DNA of 64,000 bases from Furfurilactobacillus milii. GTDB taxonomy: Bacteria > Bacillota > Bacilli > Lactobacillales > Lactobacillaceae. The stretch is from positions 62,001 to 126,000 of the forward strand of contig NZ_WEZQ01000012.1 of NCBI RefSeq assembly GCF_009864005.1, given 5' to 3'. Position 1 is the first letter of the stretch, and each line of letters opens with the position of its first letter. Under the pieces are notes generated by a model, which saw nothing but the letters and a program-made list of their open reading frames with translations, did not search any database and had not been told where the DNA came from. This document shows positions 28,314 to 37,627 of this stretch, piece by piece. The translations under genes were made by a program, and so were the position numbers.

Positions 28314-28513
28314 CTGTGCATTACTCCTTTCGCTTTACTGAATGACTAAATTGTACTGGTTAACAGTATTAAGAAACCGTCAATTTTGACTAATGTGATT
28401 TCATAAATGGGCAATTGGATTTTAGTCAGCTAACAAACTTACTGGCGATCGTCCTACCATCAAATGCTTCTCAGGAAAAAAATCGGCTCGCATTTGTTTT
28501 GAGTTCGTGTTTA

Positions 28514-28562
28514 ATGTAAAAGAGGCTTAATTCCCATATACGGGAATTAGGCCCCTTTTACG
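28514..28562. terminator. Terminator after the first Mga-like regulator
   Basis: GTAAAAGAGGC...TAATTCCC pairs with GGGAATTA...GCCCCTTTTAC. It faces both ways and separates the regulator from the WxL operon. Confidence 0.78.
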
Positions 28563-28589
28563 TTAGTCAGGTTCATCAATCATCGGTCT

Positions 28590-30023
28590 TCATACCGCGA
28601 CCATTTGCTGCAAAATAGCCTTTAAGTCATCCTCATTGCCCAACGCTGAAATTTCGTAACAGGTTTGGCCCGTTTTAATCGTTTGACGATTTTGTTCGTT
28701 AACGACAATTAAATCGTATTGATGTCGCTCATCGTAAAGTTCCCAAGAGACTTGCACAACTGGTTCAAGCACATTGACCAGTCGTTTGGCAAATAGTGCT
28801 GTCAACTCCCGACTAGTCCCAAGAGCCAAACCAATACGGCGCGTTGGTCGCGTAGTCGAAGTCAATAATGCGTAAAAGGGTAATAGATATTGCGATAGAT
28901 AGCGCCAGTGTTCGTCAATAATATGGTGAATCGTGCCAGTCGTCGTCTCCAATAACGTTGTTTTCAAACGTGCCATCGCAACCACCCCATTGCATGGCAT
29001 GTTCACGGCTAACGCATGGTCAAAGCTCAGATCATCAAAGTGATCAATACTGCCAATCCCGATCATGGGAACCACCAGCAAACTAAACAACTGTGCCACG
29101 CTAATGTGAACGATCTGTTGGATATCCTGAACATGAGCAAAATGTAATTGGATGCGGCGTAAATTATCATATAGCTCACGATTTTGTGGCCGGGTAATGC
29201 CAATCCAGTCATCTAATTGTGTATCCGCGATAACCGCCCCACAATGAAGCAGCAGAAACAACGTTAAATTTTCGCGTTCACTTTCCGTCAATTGTAATGC
29301 CGTTCGATCAACAACCGCCTTCAGCTTGGTGCCATTAGTCAACTGTTCATCTAGCGCAGAGACTTGGTCGCTAAACTGCGCGAAGTTGACCTGAACGTGG
29401 TCCATTACCGACAACCACTGAGTTAGTCGGTCGGTCATTGACTCATCGATTCTGAGACCACTTTCTGTCAATCGTTTGATCAACTCATCGTGACTGGCTA
29501 CCTGCGTTGGGTTGACATGCAGCTCACGAAACAGTTTGTAATAAAACCACGTTACCTGAAACAGAGTGCCCTTCAATTCGCCACGATAAATCGTCAAGCC
29601 AAATTCCTTAAGGAGCGCATTTGCCTTGATCATCTTGCGCGCCGTCGTTTTCTCACTCAGGTGCAGTTCATTAGCTAACTGCCACACTTGAAAATGAAAT
29701 TCATGCTGATAAAGATACAGATAAATCTGGTACATATCCGAACGCAACACCTGGCGGTCAAACATTAAGCCATCCAACGTCATTTTCCCCTGCATGGCAA
29801 ACGTCACATGTGTTTGGTCAAACGTCAACGTCAATGCGCCATCATCAATATCTTGCTGGAGATCTTCCATGATTTTTTGCAAATGACGACTTAACGTTGC
29901 TGGCGATAAACCGAGCGTTTTCATGAGCTTGGCTCGATTCGTTTGACCGTCTGCCAGATAAATACTCTCAAGAATTCGATAGGCTTGACGATCCCCCTGA
30001 TTCAATAATTCAGTTCGATCCAC
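28590..30023 (-). CDS. Mga/AtxA-type transcriptional regulator 1
   Basis: The 477-residue protein begins with an HTH (TNRAKLMKTLGLSPATLSRHL) and a second HTH-like segment (WQLANELHLSEKTTARKMI), followed by a PRD-like middle and a C-terminal EIIB-like portion (RIGLALGTS, YDLIVVNEQN). This is the layout of Mga/AtxA regulators, whose activity can be tuned by PTS phosphorylation. GTG at 30023 is chosen because AAGGAA lies 9-10 bp upstream; GTG at 30032 directly abuts that site. It is sandwiched between WxL genes and probably controls them. Confidence 0.85.
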   Translation of the reverse strand: MDRTELLNQGDRQAYRILESIYLADGQTNRAKLMKTLGLSPATLSRHLQKIMEDLQQDIDDGALTLTFDQTHVTFAMQGKMTLDGLMFDRQVLRSDMYQIYLYLYQHEFHFQVWQLANELHLSEKTTARKMIKANALLKEFGLTIYRGELKGTLFQVTWFYYKLFRELHVNPTQVASHDELIKRLTESGLRIDESMTDRLTQWLSVMDHVQVNFAQFSDQVSALDEQLTNGTKLKAVVDRTALQLTESERENLTLFLLLHCGAVIADTQLDDWIGITRPQNRELYDNLRRIQLHFAHVQDIQQIVHISVAQLFSLLVVPMIGIGSIDHFDDLSFDHALAVNMPCNGVVAMARLKTTLLETTTGTIHHIIDEHWRYLSQYLLPFYALLTSTTRPTRRIGLALGTSRELTALFAKRLVNVLEPVVQVSWELYDERHQYDLIVVNEQNRQTIKTGQTCYEISALGNEDDLKAILQQMVAV

Positions 30024-30082
30024 CTTGTTCACTTCCTTATCACAATCAACTCATAGCAGCTCAACGCCCCTCCATTCAACAT

Positions 30083-30117
30083 AAAAGACACACCCACACG
30101 AATGCGCGAGTGTGCCT
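30083..30117 (-). terminator. Terminator after the single WxL gene
   Basis: GGCACACTCGCG pairs with CGTGTGGGTGTGTC (with one mismatch), followed by TTTT on the minus strand. Confidence 0.7.
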
Positions 30118-30133
30118 AGGCTAAAAAAAGGGC

Positions 30134-31285
30134 TTATTGATTTGGCACGCCAGCTGTCAACGTCCATGTAATGGTGGTACTGTACGTTTCGCCGCCGCCA
30201 ATGCCATATGGCACCTCTAGAAAAAGACCATTATTACGATCCCAGTGTCCCGAAATATTGGTTTGGCGACCCCGCGCCACGTTACTAGCATCATTCACGG
30301 TTTCGGTAGCGTAATCATTGCTCGTTGCCACCAGCGCTGAGGTTTCTTCAATGGGTTGATGATTGCCATTTCGTGCATAGAATAATGCATTTGCCAGTGG
30401 CTCGCGATCCGGTCCAGTTAATGGTTGCTTCGCCATTGCAGTCAGTGTCCAGTTTTGCTTTTTGCCATACGTATCTAGCACCGCCAACCGATTGCCACCA
30501 ACGCCGCTTTGACCGATTCCTTGAGGTCCCTCAATTGTGGCTGGCAACTGATGGCCCCACGCGTCGTCAACCGTCAATTTATCCTTACCCTGATTAAAAT
30601 TGATATTTCCGGGTGCCACCACTTTAAGCGCACCATTCTGTTCACCAGAAACATTTGATAACAGAATTAAATTAATTAAACCCGTTTGGTGACCAGATTC
30701 ATCTGTCGCAAATAACGACACAGTATGAATCGAGTTATCACGCGGAATGACGTTTGCTGGAATAACAAAATTAACCGGCTGTTGCTCCCCTGCCTTGCTG
30801 AACGTTTGCCGACCCACCCACTGGTTGATTCCCCACCAGAACATCACGTAAAAGTTAACCGTCCCAGTTCTGGGAATATCCATAAGCATCGGCACCGTGA
30901 CATCATTGCCGTTAAACGTGATTGGATTGCGGGACACCGGTTTCATGGTGAACGAAATTGGCAGCCCAGCGATCACAGCAGCCCGACTTGTTGCCGCATT
31001 CTTGTCCGTGACGGTTGACCGGTCTTGATTAGCCATCGACAGGCTACTGCCATCAATGGTAGAACTGCTCGCCACCGAATCGTCGCTGGACATCTGGCTT
31101 ATCTCATTAACGGGTGAAAGCGGTTCAGCAGCAGATTGCACACCTTGCGTTTGCTGACTGCTAGTCTGTTGATCGCTTGTTTGAGAATCAGCAACCGGTG
31201 CCGCTAGACCTGGATCGGCCAACAAGGCTAAACCGGTGATAAAGCTTGCTAACGCTATCACCAGCTGCCGTTTGTTACTGGTCAT
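30134..31285 (-). CDS. WxL-domain cell-surface protein
   Basis: The 383-residue precursor has a signal peptide (ALASFITGLALLADPGLAAP), a Gln/Ser-rich linker (residues ~30-85) and a C-terminal WxL domain (NWTLTAMAKQP and TITWTLTAG). It is a single-gene unit between two Mga-type regulators. A 9-bp inverted repeat about 110 bp upstream is a candidate regulator site. Confidence 0.9.
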   Translation of the reverse strand: MTSNKRQLVIALASFITGLALLADPGLAAPVADSQTSDQQTSSQQTQGVQSAAEPLSPVNEISQMSSDDSVASSSTIDGSSLSMANQDRSTVTDKNAATSRAAVIAGLPISFTMKPVSRNPITFNGNDVTVPMLMDIPRTGTVNFYVMFWWGINQWVGRQTFSKAGEQQPVNFVIPANVIPRDNSIHTVSLFATDESGHQTGLINLILLSNVSGEQNGALKVVAPGNINFNQGKDKLTVDDAWGHQLPATIEGPQGIGQSGVGGNRLAVLDTYGKKQNWTLTAMAKQPLTGPDREPLANALFYARNGNHQPIEETSALVATSNDYATETVNDASNVARGRQTNISGHWDRNNGLFLEVPYGIGGGETYSTTITWTLTAGVPNQ

Positions 31286-31391
31286 GTCACTCTCTCCTCC
31301 TCATGCAAAACATCGGCTAACGTTATTCACGTTGCTTATTCTATCGGAAAGGGGCTCTTTTTCGCGCTCATTTTTGACCCTTGAGATGGCC

Positions 31392-31429
31392 ATTAATGAC
31401 CGAAAAACCGTATTTTTTCAGTCATTAAT
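31392..31429. promoter_or_regulatory. Inverted repeat upstream of the WxL gene
   Basis: ATTAATGAC (31392-31400) and GTCATTAAT (31421-31429) form a perfect 9-bp inverted repeat, separated by 20 bases. It lacks a T-run, so it looks more like an operator than a terminator. Binding by an Mga-like regulator is inferred from position only. Confidence 0.5.
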
Positions 31430-31455
31430 AGCCTCTTTTCGTCAGTATTTCAGTC

Positions 31456-31489
31456 AAAAAAATGCAGGCCACCGGGGTCTGCTTTTTTT
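31456..31489. terminator. Terminator candidate after the second Mga-like regulator
   Basis: GCAG pairs with CTGC around a GC-rich loop, with T-runs outside on both strands. The stem is short, so confidence is moderate. Confidence 0.5.
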
Positions 31490-31609
31490 CACAATTTAAT
31501 ATCAACAAACGCCGTCATTCTGCGGTAAATAACGTTTTAAACGGCCACCACCATACCCAGCATCGTTCACTAATTGAGCAAACATTTTGGCTACCGGTGT
31601 CGCTATCAG

Positions 31610-33058
31610 TCAGTCGCGTTTTTCTAATAAAAGCTTTAATCGTTGTGCGATTCGCTGATAATCCCGCTCTGTTCCCAGCTCCGTAATCTTCTCAACTGGC
31701 GTCTCAGTTAAGCTTGAAACCATCGTAGCGGTTCGTTCATTCACAACAACAAGATCAAATGACTGCCCAGTCTGATAATCACTGATGGTCACCGCTAACG
31801 TTTGCGTCAGAACATCCATTAACGCCCGCTTGGCAAACTGTGTCACCGTTGTTGAAAAGCCTAACGCCAGCCCAACATGAAGTGGTACCCGCCGTGATTG
31901 AACCACTAAGTAAGGCCACAAACGACGCTCAATATACGCCCAGTGACGGCGCACAAACTGATTGATCCAAGCGCTTTCCGTGTGTGTCAATTGATACCGA
32001 ACGCGGTCAAACGCTTGCCGGTCTGTGCTTCGGAAAAAGTCCTTCGTGAAATAATGAAAGCTAATATCATCAAAGATTTGCACGTCGCCGACCGTCATCA
32101 TCGGCACAATGAAAATACCAGCAAGTCGCTGCCCCGTGAGCATCTCTGGTAACGGCACGCCCGACCAGGCTTCACGTAGTGCCTGTTTACAGGTAGTTAC
32201 CAATCGCATTAACCTGATAATCGACGTTTCTTTGGACGATAACAGACACTGCCACATCTGGTCTGTAAACATAAACTCACTGTGCAACAAGATGAATAGC
32301 AACATCGCATGACGCTTTGCCGCCGGCCATTCGGACTCTCTTTGTAGTCGTTCAAAGATGGGTGTTTGCCGCATCAACCGCTGACTCTTTAATGGCGTTT
32401 CACGTCGATATGCCCACTGATTGTTCACGCTATATTGCACGATAGCTAACCAGTCTTGAAACCGGTCAACCATATGGTTATCTAAACGAAAACCTTCATT
32501 ATTAAGCCAGTTCTTCATCAAATCGAAATCATCGCTGGCAGGCAAGTGCTCACCAATGGTCCGCCAAAAATTAAAATAGAAGAATTGCAACTGACTTAAA
32601 TCGCCGACTAATTGTCCGTTTGCTACGCGCAAATCGAAAGGCGCTATCAACTCGTTAAGCGTTTTTATCTTACGATACAGCGATGCTTCACTTACGTGCA
32701 TAACGTTCATCAATTGAGGTGCTCTAAAACGCAGTCCGTGTTGGTATAAAAATTTGAGTAGTACCACGTTATCGGCCGTCTGCAGTTGCTGTGTGACAAG
32801 CAAGTCATCAATTGTGACCGTTCCCAATAATTGGAAAATCACTTTAGTCCCGTTGACCTCAAAATGAACCCTTTTGTTACTTGTCCACGGCGACAGATCA
32901 TGCACTAAGCCCGCCAAATAACGTTTGACGCTGGACAATGGTATCTGGAGCCGTTGACTGATGCCTGCTAGCGTAGTCTCTCCATTCTGCAGATACACAT
33001 CCAAAATAATGCGGTACGCCAACCGGTCACGTTTATTCAGCAAATCTTCTTTATACAT
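31610..33058 (-). CDS. Mga/AtxA-type transcriptional regulator 2
   Basis: The 482-residue protein parallels regulator 1: an N-terminal HTH (TLAGISQRLQIPLSSVKRYL), a second (APQLMNVMHVSEASLYRKI), a PRD-like middle and an EIIB-like C-terminus (VGLALGFST, SFDLVVVNERT). ATG at 33058 follows GGAGG; the longer reading frame has no such site. It probably acts on the neighbouring WxL gene, and the two regulators look like diverged paralogues. Confidence 0.85.
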   Translation of the reverse strand: MYKEDLLNKRDRLAYRIILDVYLQNGETTLAGISQRLQIPLSSVKRYLAGLVHDLSPWTSNKRVHFEVNGTKVIFQLLGTVTIDDLLVTQQLQTADNVVLLKFLYQHGLRFRAPQLMNVMHVSEASLYRKIKTLNELIAPFDLRVANGQLVGDLSQLQFFYFNFWRTIGEHLPASDDFDLMKNWLNNEGFRLDNHMVDRFQDWLAIVQYSVNNQWAYRRETPLKSQRLMRQTPIFERLQRESEWPAAKRHAMLLFILLHSEFMFTDQMWQCLLSSKETSIIRLMRLVTTCKQALREAWSGVPLPEMLTGQRLAGIFIVPMMTVGDVQIFDDISFHYFTKDFFRSTDRQAFDRVRYQLTHTESAWINQFVRRHWAYIERRLWPYLVVQSRRVPLHVGLALGFSTTVTQFAKRALMDVLTQTLAVTISDYQTGQSFDLVVVNERTATMVSSLTETPVEKITELGTERDYQRIAQRLKLLLEKRD

Positions 33059-33316
33059 CTTGCTTCCTCCAAGTGCGCCTAGCTTATCACAGCTCAGTGT
33101 TTTCAAACGGAAACAAGTGGCTAACGTCGCCAATAGTGGAACACTTTTTAAATCTTTACTGTTCGTCAACTCAACTAACCGGTTTTCTCCTTTTTAAAAT
33201 AATTTGTCTCTACAAGATGTTTGCAAAAACTTTTTCGAAAAAAACGATTAATACGCTTATCCAATCGATATTACTTTACTGAAAATGAACTGAACGGAAA
33301 TAAGCCAATTGGATGT

Positions 33317-33508
33317 GAGCTGAAGGGCGTCCGCGTTGAACCCGACTGTGAAAAGGTTGTTAATTCGGTGCTCTATCCGAATTTACAACCGAGGACGGTC
33401 ACTGAGACTCGGGGGTTCACGAGGCTCGGTGACGAGGTGAAAGACCGCGAACTTCGGGCTTGAACCGGTCCCACAGGAGGGTTCAAAAGCGGACAACCGT
33501 AGGCGGAA
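33317..33508 (+). repeat. Structured element, solitary A arm
   Basis: The outer helix pairs GTCCGCGTTGAAC (33329-33341) with GTTCAAAAGCGGAC (33481-33494, two unpaired A). Hairpin two is CACTGAG/CTCGGTG, a different sequence from the usual CGCAAAG/CTTTGCG yet still paired. No B arm is visible upstream. The element begins AGCTGAAGGGC and ends AACCGTAGGCGG. Confidence 0.82.
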
Positions 33509-33523
33509 ACGTTGCCCTTAAAT

Positions 33524-33564
33524 AAAAAAGTCACTCACCAACATCAATGTAGGTAAGTGACTAA
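33524..33564 (-). terminator. Terminator of the BCCT transporter gene
   Basis: AGTCACTTACC pairs with GGTGAGTGACT, followed by a TTTTTT run on the minus strand. Confidence 0.88.
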
Positions 33565-33577
33565 GAAAATATCAATA

Positions 33578-35158
33578 TTATTGTTCAGATAAACGTTGAC
33601 GCATCCATTCACGCCGCTCGTTGGCCGGTGCGACCAAGTTTGCACGTTGAACAGAAGGATCCGTCATGACGGACTGATAAATGGAATGCAGCAATAGTAA
33701 TGCCACAAAGATCAACGGGAATCCCGCAATCGTACAAATAGCTTGCACGGTTTCAAAGCCACCCACTAGAACAATTCCCAGTGAGAAGACGATGAAGATA
33801 ATCACCCAGGCCATCCGGTTCCAACGCGTTGGTTGTTCAGTACCCGAAAGTTTCAGGCTGGTGAACGAAGACACGATAAAGGCGGAAGATGAAATGGTCG
33901 TTGCCAAGAAGACGAAACATGACAGGCAAAACATCACTAACATAATCATCTTCATCGGTAACGTTTGAATCAATGCTGCCAATACTGACGCTTGACCCTG
34001 CGTGTTCAAGATGTGAACTAAGTTAACCGTGCCAGTTTGTTGCAACCATAATGCGTAGCCACCTAAGACTGCGTAGAAGCTTAAACAACCACCGACACCG
34101 TACGTCAACATGCCAACGATGACCTGACGAATGGTTTTACCACGAGAAATACGGGCGATAAACAAACCCATAACAGGCATGTAAGACAACCACCAGCCCC
34201 AGTAGAACATAGTTTGGTGTTGCGCAAAACTGTTTACACCAGGATTAGCTTTGTTAAATGACATTGCAGTAAAGTGTTGAACCATCAGGGCCAACGTTTG
34301 CCCCTCGCCGCCGATCAGTTTCGTGGTTGGACCGACCAGCAAAACGATAATTAAGAATCCAATCGCCAGGTAAATATGCCAAGCTGAGAGTTTCTTAATT
34401 CCTTTATTCAAACCGGCGTAAACCGTCAGTGCGAATAAAATAAACAACACAACGAATAAGGCCAATTTCAAATAAATGTTATCCGGCACACCAGTAATGG
34501 TGCTCAATACTTTGGCAATAACGGGGATTTCCATCCCAATGGATGAACCAATCCCACCCATAATTCCAAAGACAACCAGAAAGTCGATCAGTTGACGTAA
34601 CACATGACGTGTCCGGCCAGGTCCCTGTAACAACGGAATCGCAGCACTCAAACGTTGAACATGCTTGCCCTTAACGTGCATGGTGTACGCAATCGCAATG
34701 GTAGCAGTGGCGAAAATCATCCAGGCCATTGGACCCCAGTTAAATTCACCAACAACGTTTGCATAAACGTAAGCTGCAGATGAGAATGGCTTGGCACCAA
34801 AGGCTGGGTGTTGCAGGTATTGTAACGGGTCGGTGGCACTCAACATTAAAATGCTGGCGTCAATCCCCGTTGCAAACACCATGCTCCCCCACTGGAAGCC
34901 GTTGTAGTCAGCCTTAACACCAGGCTTACCCAACTTGATGCGCCCGTATTTAGACATCACTAACGCCATGAAAAAAATGAAGTTAATAACGTAAATCAAG
35001 ACGTACAACCATTCTGTTTTCGTCGTGAGAAATGACAAGACCGCGTTCATCGTTTGCTGAACGGCTGAGCCACCAATGATTAACACCAGGGACACGATTC
35101 CAAACAGAATCATGGTTGGTACAAAGACAGCTCGATCGACATTCTGACGCTTTAAAAT
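33578..35158 (-). CDS. BCCT-family betaine/carnitine/choline transporter, probable ATT start
   Basis: Secondary membrane transporter of quaternary amines. The product is about 526 residues with roughly twelve helices; the BCCT signature tryptophan region (MFYWGWWLSYMPVMGLFIARIS) is clear. The family N-terminus corresponds to VDRAVFVPTMILFG. No ATG, GTG or TTG lies at the right place: AGGAGG (35165-35170) is followed by three ATT codons. The third, at 35156-35158, is 6 bp downstream and is the best start, unless a mutation has damaged the normal one. The longer reading frame passes through the neighbour's terminator and is rejected. Confidence 0.85.
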   Translation of the reverse strand: MLKRQNVDRAVFVPTMILFGIVSLVLIIGGSAVQQTMNAVLSFLTTKTEWLYVLIYVINFIFFMALVMSKYGRIKLGKPGVKADYNGFQWGSMVFATGIDASILMLSATDPLQYLQHPAFGAKPFSSAAYVYANVVGEFNWGPMAWMIFATATIAIAYTMHVKGKHVQRLSAAIPLLQGPGRTRHVLRQLIDFLVVFGIMGGIGSSIGMEIPVIAKVLSTITGVPDNIYLKLALFVVLFILFALTVYAGLNKGIKKLSAWHIYLAIGFLIIVLLVGPTTKLIGGEGQTLALMVQHFTAMSFNKANPGVNSFAQHQTMFYWGWWLSYMPVMGLFIARISRGKTIRQVIVGMLTYGVGGCLSFYAVLGGYALWLQQTGTVNLVHILNTQGQASVLAALIQTLPMKMIMLVMFCLSCFVFLATTISSSAFIVSSFTSLKLSGTEQPTRWNRMAWVIIFIVFSLGIVLVGGFETVQAICTIAGFPLIFVALLLLHSIYQSVMTDPSVQRANLVAPANERREWMRQRLSEQ

Positions 35159-35289
35159 AATAATCCTCCTAAGTTTTGGGTGAGCGTGAGCAGATGCTTT
35201 AAGCACCTGCGAGCGCGATATGGCTGTGTGATAGTGTGACCCACCACAACACTCGCCTATTTTTATAAATCTAAAATTATTTTCCACAC

Positions 35290-35340
35290 AAAAACGCTGT
35301 GCACCGACACCGAAGTGAACCACCTGCACAGCGTTAAAAA
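35290..35340 (-). terminator. Terminator after the sugar acetyltransferase gene
   Basis: AACGCTGTGC pairs with GCACAGCGTT, with a T-run on the minus strand. It lies between the acetyltransferase and the BCCT gene, excluding readthrough as the source of an N-terminal extension. Confidence 0.85.
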
Positions 35341-35404
35341 TTGGCTAACGCCGAATATACAAATGAACGTCAATCCTCGCAGTTACCTGCCAGGATTGAT
35401 CACT

Positions 35405-36004
35405 CTAAACTTCTTGTGTGTTTAATTCTGCCGCTTCAACTGAAGATTTAGCCTCAGGCACACGTTTGATAATTCTTGCTGGGTTCCCAGCAATGACAAC
35501 ATTGTCACCGAAACTCTTCGTGACAACTGATCCGGCACCAACGACCACATTGTTTCCCAGCGTAACACCCGGCAACACGGTCACGTGACCGCCAAACCAA
35601 GCACTATCGCCAATAGTAATCGGAGCACCAAGTTCGACATCCGCATTCCGCTCTTCAGGCGTTAACGGATGGATTGGCGTGTAAAGCCCAACATCCGGGC
35701 CAAAATAACAATGACTCCCAATGGTAATGGGACACGTATCCAAAAAGGTATTGTCATAATTGGCGTAGAAATGATCCCCAATGTGAATGTTCCAGCCGTA
35801 ATCAAAACGGAAGTTACTCTCCACAAAGAAGTGCGGGCCACTGTCTGCCAACAAATCCTGAAAACCGTGGTTACGTTTGACATTGTCCGGTTCTGCATTT
35901 AACGTCTGCAATTGCTGACGGATTTCCACTCGGCGCGCAATCAGTTCGGGATCAAACTGATTGTAATTTTCGCCGGCGGTCATGATTTCGCGTTGTGTTT
36001 TCAT
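35405..36004 (-). CDS. Sugar O-acetyltransferase (maltose/galactoside type)
   Basis: The 199-residue left-handed beta-helix enzyme transfers acetyl from acetyl-CoA to sugars. The N-terminus MKTQREIMTAGENYN fits Maa-type proteins, which supports ATG at 36004 over ATGs further upstream. Hexapeptide repeats fill the middle and YTPIHPLTPEERN contains the catalytic histidine. The C-terminal end is typical (VVGAGSVVTKSFGDNVVIAG). The gene appears monocistronic. Confidence 0.9.
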   Translation of the reverse strand: MKTQREIMTAGENYNQFDPELIARRVEIRQQLQTLNAEPDNVKRNHGFQDLLADSGPHFFVESNFRFDYGWNIHIGDHFYANYDNTFLDTCPITIGSHCYFGPDVGLYTPIHPLTPEERNADVELGAPITIGDSAWFGGHVTVLPGVTLGNNVVVGAGSVVTKSFGDNVVIAGNPARIIKRVPEAKSSVEAAELNTQEV

Positions 36005-36062
36005 TGCTTTCATGTGTATAACGCTAGCACTAATTCCATTTTCATGCAAAAGCCGACAATCT

Positions 36063-36104
36063 AAAAATGCCCGTCTAACCGCATTAGTAAGCGGCTAGCA
36101 GGCA
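36063..36104 (-). terminator. Terminator after the GNAT gene at 36180
   Basis: GCCTGCTAGCCGC pairs, with two mismatches, with GCGGTTAGACGGGC, followed by TTTTT on the minus strand. Confidence 0.75.
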
Positions 36105-36179
36105 ATTAAATTTGTTTTTAAAGCCTAACTTTTTCATTCGAATTAACACATTTTGATTATTGAATAAGCAGACTTTTAT

Positions 36180-36677
36180 TTATAAATTAGTGCCATTTTT
36201 AACCAACGTAACCTCATTGATCGGACCGTACTTGGTCACCGAAGTTTCAGGTTCACCACTTTGTTTGAACCCCATGCGATTATAAAAATGGCGAGCTGAA
36301 CGATTTTCAGTAAGCACGACGACAAAGCAGTCCCTATCGTCTGGCAGCATGCCAAGCGCTTGGCTTAGTAAATCATGACCGATCCCCTTGCCACGACAGC
36401 CGTCATCAACATATAACGAATAGATTTCCGACGTATTCAGATAGTCATCGTTACGATTCGGGCCAAACGTGCATACGCCGGAGATTGTATTCTGTTCATC
36501 AACAGCAAGTAACGTGTTAGCCCATCGTTTTTCAGGATGCCAACTGTTTACAGAAAGCGCGTTTAGAAACCTTGCTGGCAAAATATCACGATAAGCCGTT
36601 TGCCAAACTCGGTAATATAACGAAGCAACATGAGCTGGCTGATCAGTACTAATTGGCCGTCGAATGGTAATTTTCAT
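36180..36677 (-). CDS. GNAT-family N-acetyltransferase
   Basis: The 165-residue acetyltransferase has the acetyl-CoA-binding segment VDDGCRGKGIGHDLL near residue 90 and ENRSARHFYNRMGF near 130. The substrate is unknown. AAGGTGAG precedes the ATG. It is 27 bp downstream of the SPFH gene and may belong to that transcript. Confidence 0.88.
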   Translation of the reverse strand: MKITIRRPISTDQPAHVASLYYRVWQTAYRDILPARFLNALSVNSWHPEKRWANTLLAVDEQNTISGVCTFGPNRNDDYLNTSEIYSLYVDDGCRGKGIGHDLLSQALGMLPDDRDCFVVVLTENRSARHFYNRMGFKQSGEPETSVTKYGPINEVTLVKNGTNL

Positions 36678-36704
36678 TCGCTCACCTTCTTTGTACAGCT
36701 CAAA

Positions 36705-37523
36705 CTAATTGTTTGCACCTTTTTCTAACAGTTTGCCCACAATCGGCAATTTGCCGAACTGATCAGCCCCGTCGTTTGGCACCACAATCGTGTTCGCATT
36801 GGAATTAGCTAGCTGTGAAAAGGCATTGATTGACTGGTTCTGGAAGTACTTGTCATCTGCGTTGGCTAACCCAGCTTGGACAGTGTCAATCCGGTAACGT
36901 TCAGCATCGGCGCGGGTCCTCGTGGCAGTAGCCTCCGCAGACGCAGTGGCCATTAATGCGTCATTTTTAGCCTTATTCGTCAATTGAATTGAGCGGGCTT
37001 CCCCTTCAGCCTGAGCAATGGCAGCCACTTTTTCACGGTCAGCAGTCAGCTGTTTGTCCATCGCAGCCTGAATGGCCTTAGACGGTGTCAGCTCGTCAAT
37101 GTTGATTCGATCGACGTTGATGCCGTAAGTGTTCGTTAAATCACCAATAGCTAACGTCAATTCCTGGTTGATTTTAGCGGTAGAGCCCAGTGCCTCATTC
37201 AAATCCATGCGGCCAATAATGTCACGCAAATGACCACGCACGAGTTGTGCCATTGATTCTACAGAATCCGTGTTTTCATATTGGTATTTAACTGCATCAG
37301 TGACATGAAAGTTAAGCGTCAGACTGGCTGACACGTCCGCATTATCCTTAGTGATAATGGAGTAGTTGGGCAGTGCTAACGGTTCCATCGCCAAACTGAC
37401 GTTGCGAATCTTTTGGAAAAATGGCAGATAAAAATGTAGTCCTGACTCTACGCTATGGCGGTAACGGCCCAACGTTTCAATTAATCCCTGATTATTTTGA
37501 GGTACAATTTTAAATCCAAGCAT
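36705..37523 (-). CDS. SPFH/band-7 domain protein
   Basis: The 272-residue protein has a band-7 domain (~5-190): the SGLHFYLPFFQKIRNVSL start, REKVAAIAQAEGEARS and a helical C-terminus. SPFH proteins form ring or cage assemblies on membranes. There is no N-terminal hydrophobic anchor (MLGFKIVPQNNQ), so membrane contact may need a partner. ATG at 37523 follows AAGGGGAAAA; TTG at 37541 overlaps that site. The upstream RHH-like gene, 105 bp away, is on the same strand. Confidence 0.88.
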   Translation of the reverse strand: MLGFKIVPQNNQGLIETLGRYRHSVESGLHFYLPFFQKIRNVSLAMEPLALPNYSIITKDNADVSASLTLNFHVTDAVKYQYENTDSVESMAQLVRGHLRDIIGRMDLNEALGSTAKINQELTLAIGDLTNTYGINVDRINIDELTPSKAIQAAMDKQLTADREKVAAIAQAEGEARSIQLTNKAKNDALMATASAEATATRTRADAERYRIDTVQAGLANADDKYFQNQSINAFSQLANSNANTIVVPNDGADQFGKLPIVGKLLEKGANN

Positions 37524-37627
37524 AATAATTTTCCCCTTCAATGTGCCGAGTTTAGTCAGTGTTGTCCTAGTTTCGACATCTCATTGTTTTCAAAATCCGA
37601 AGCTGTAATCCCGAAAAAACTGGCAAC

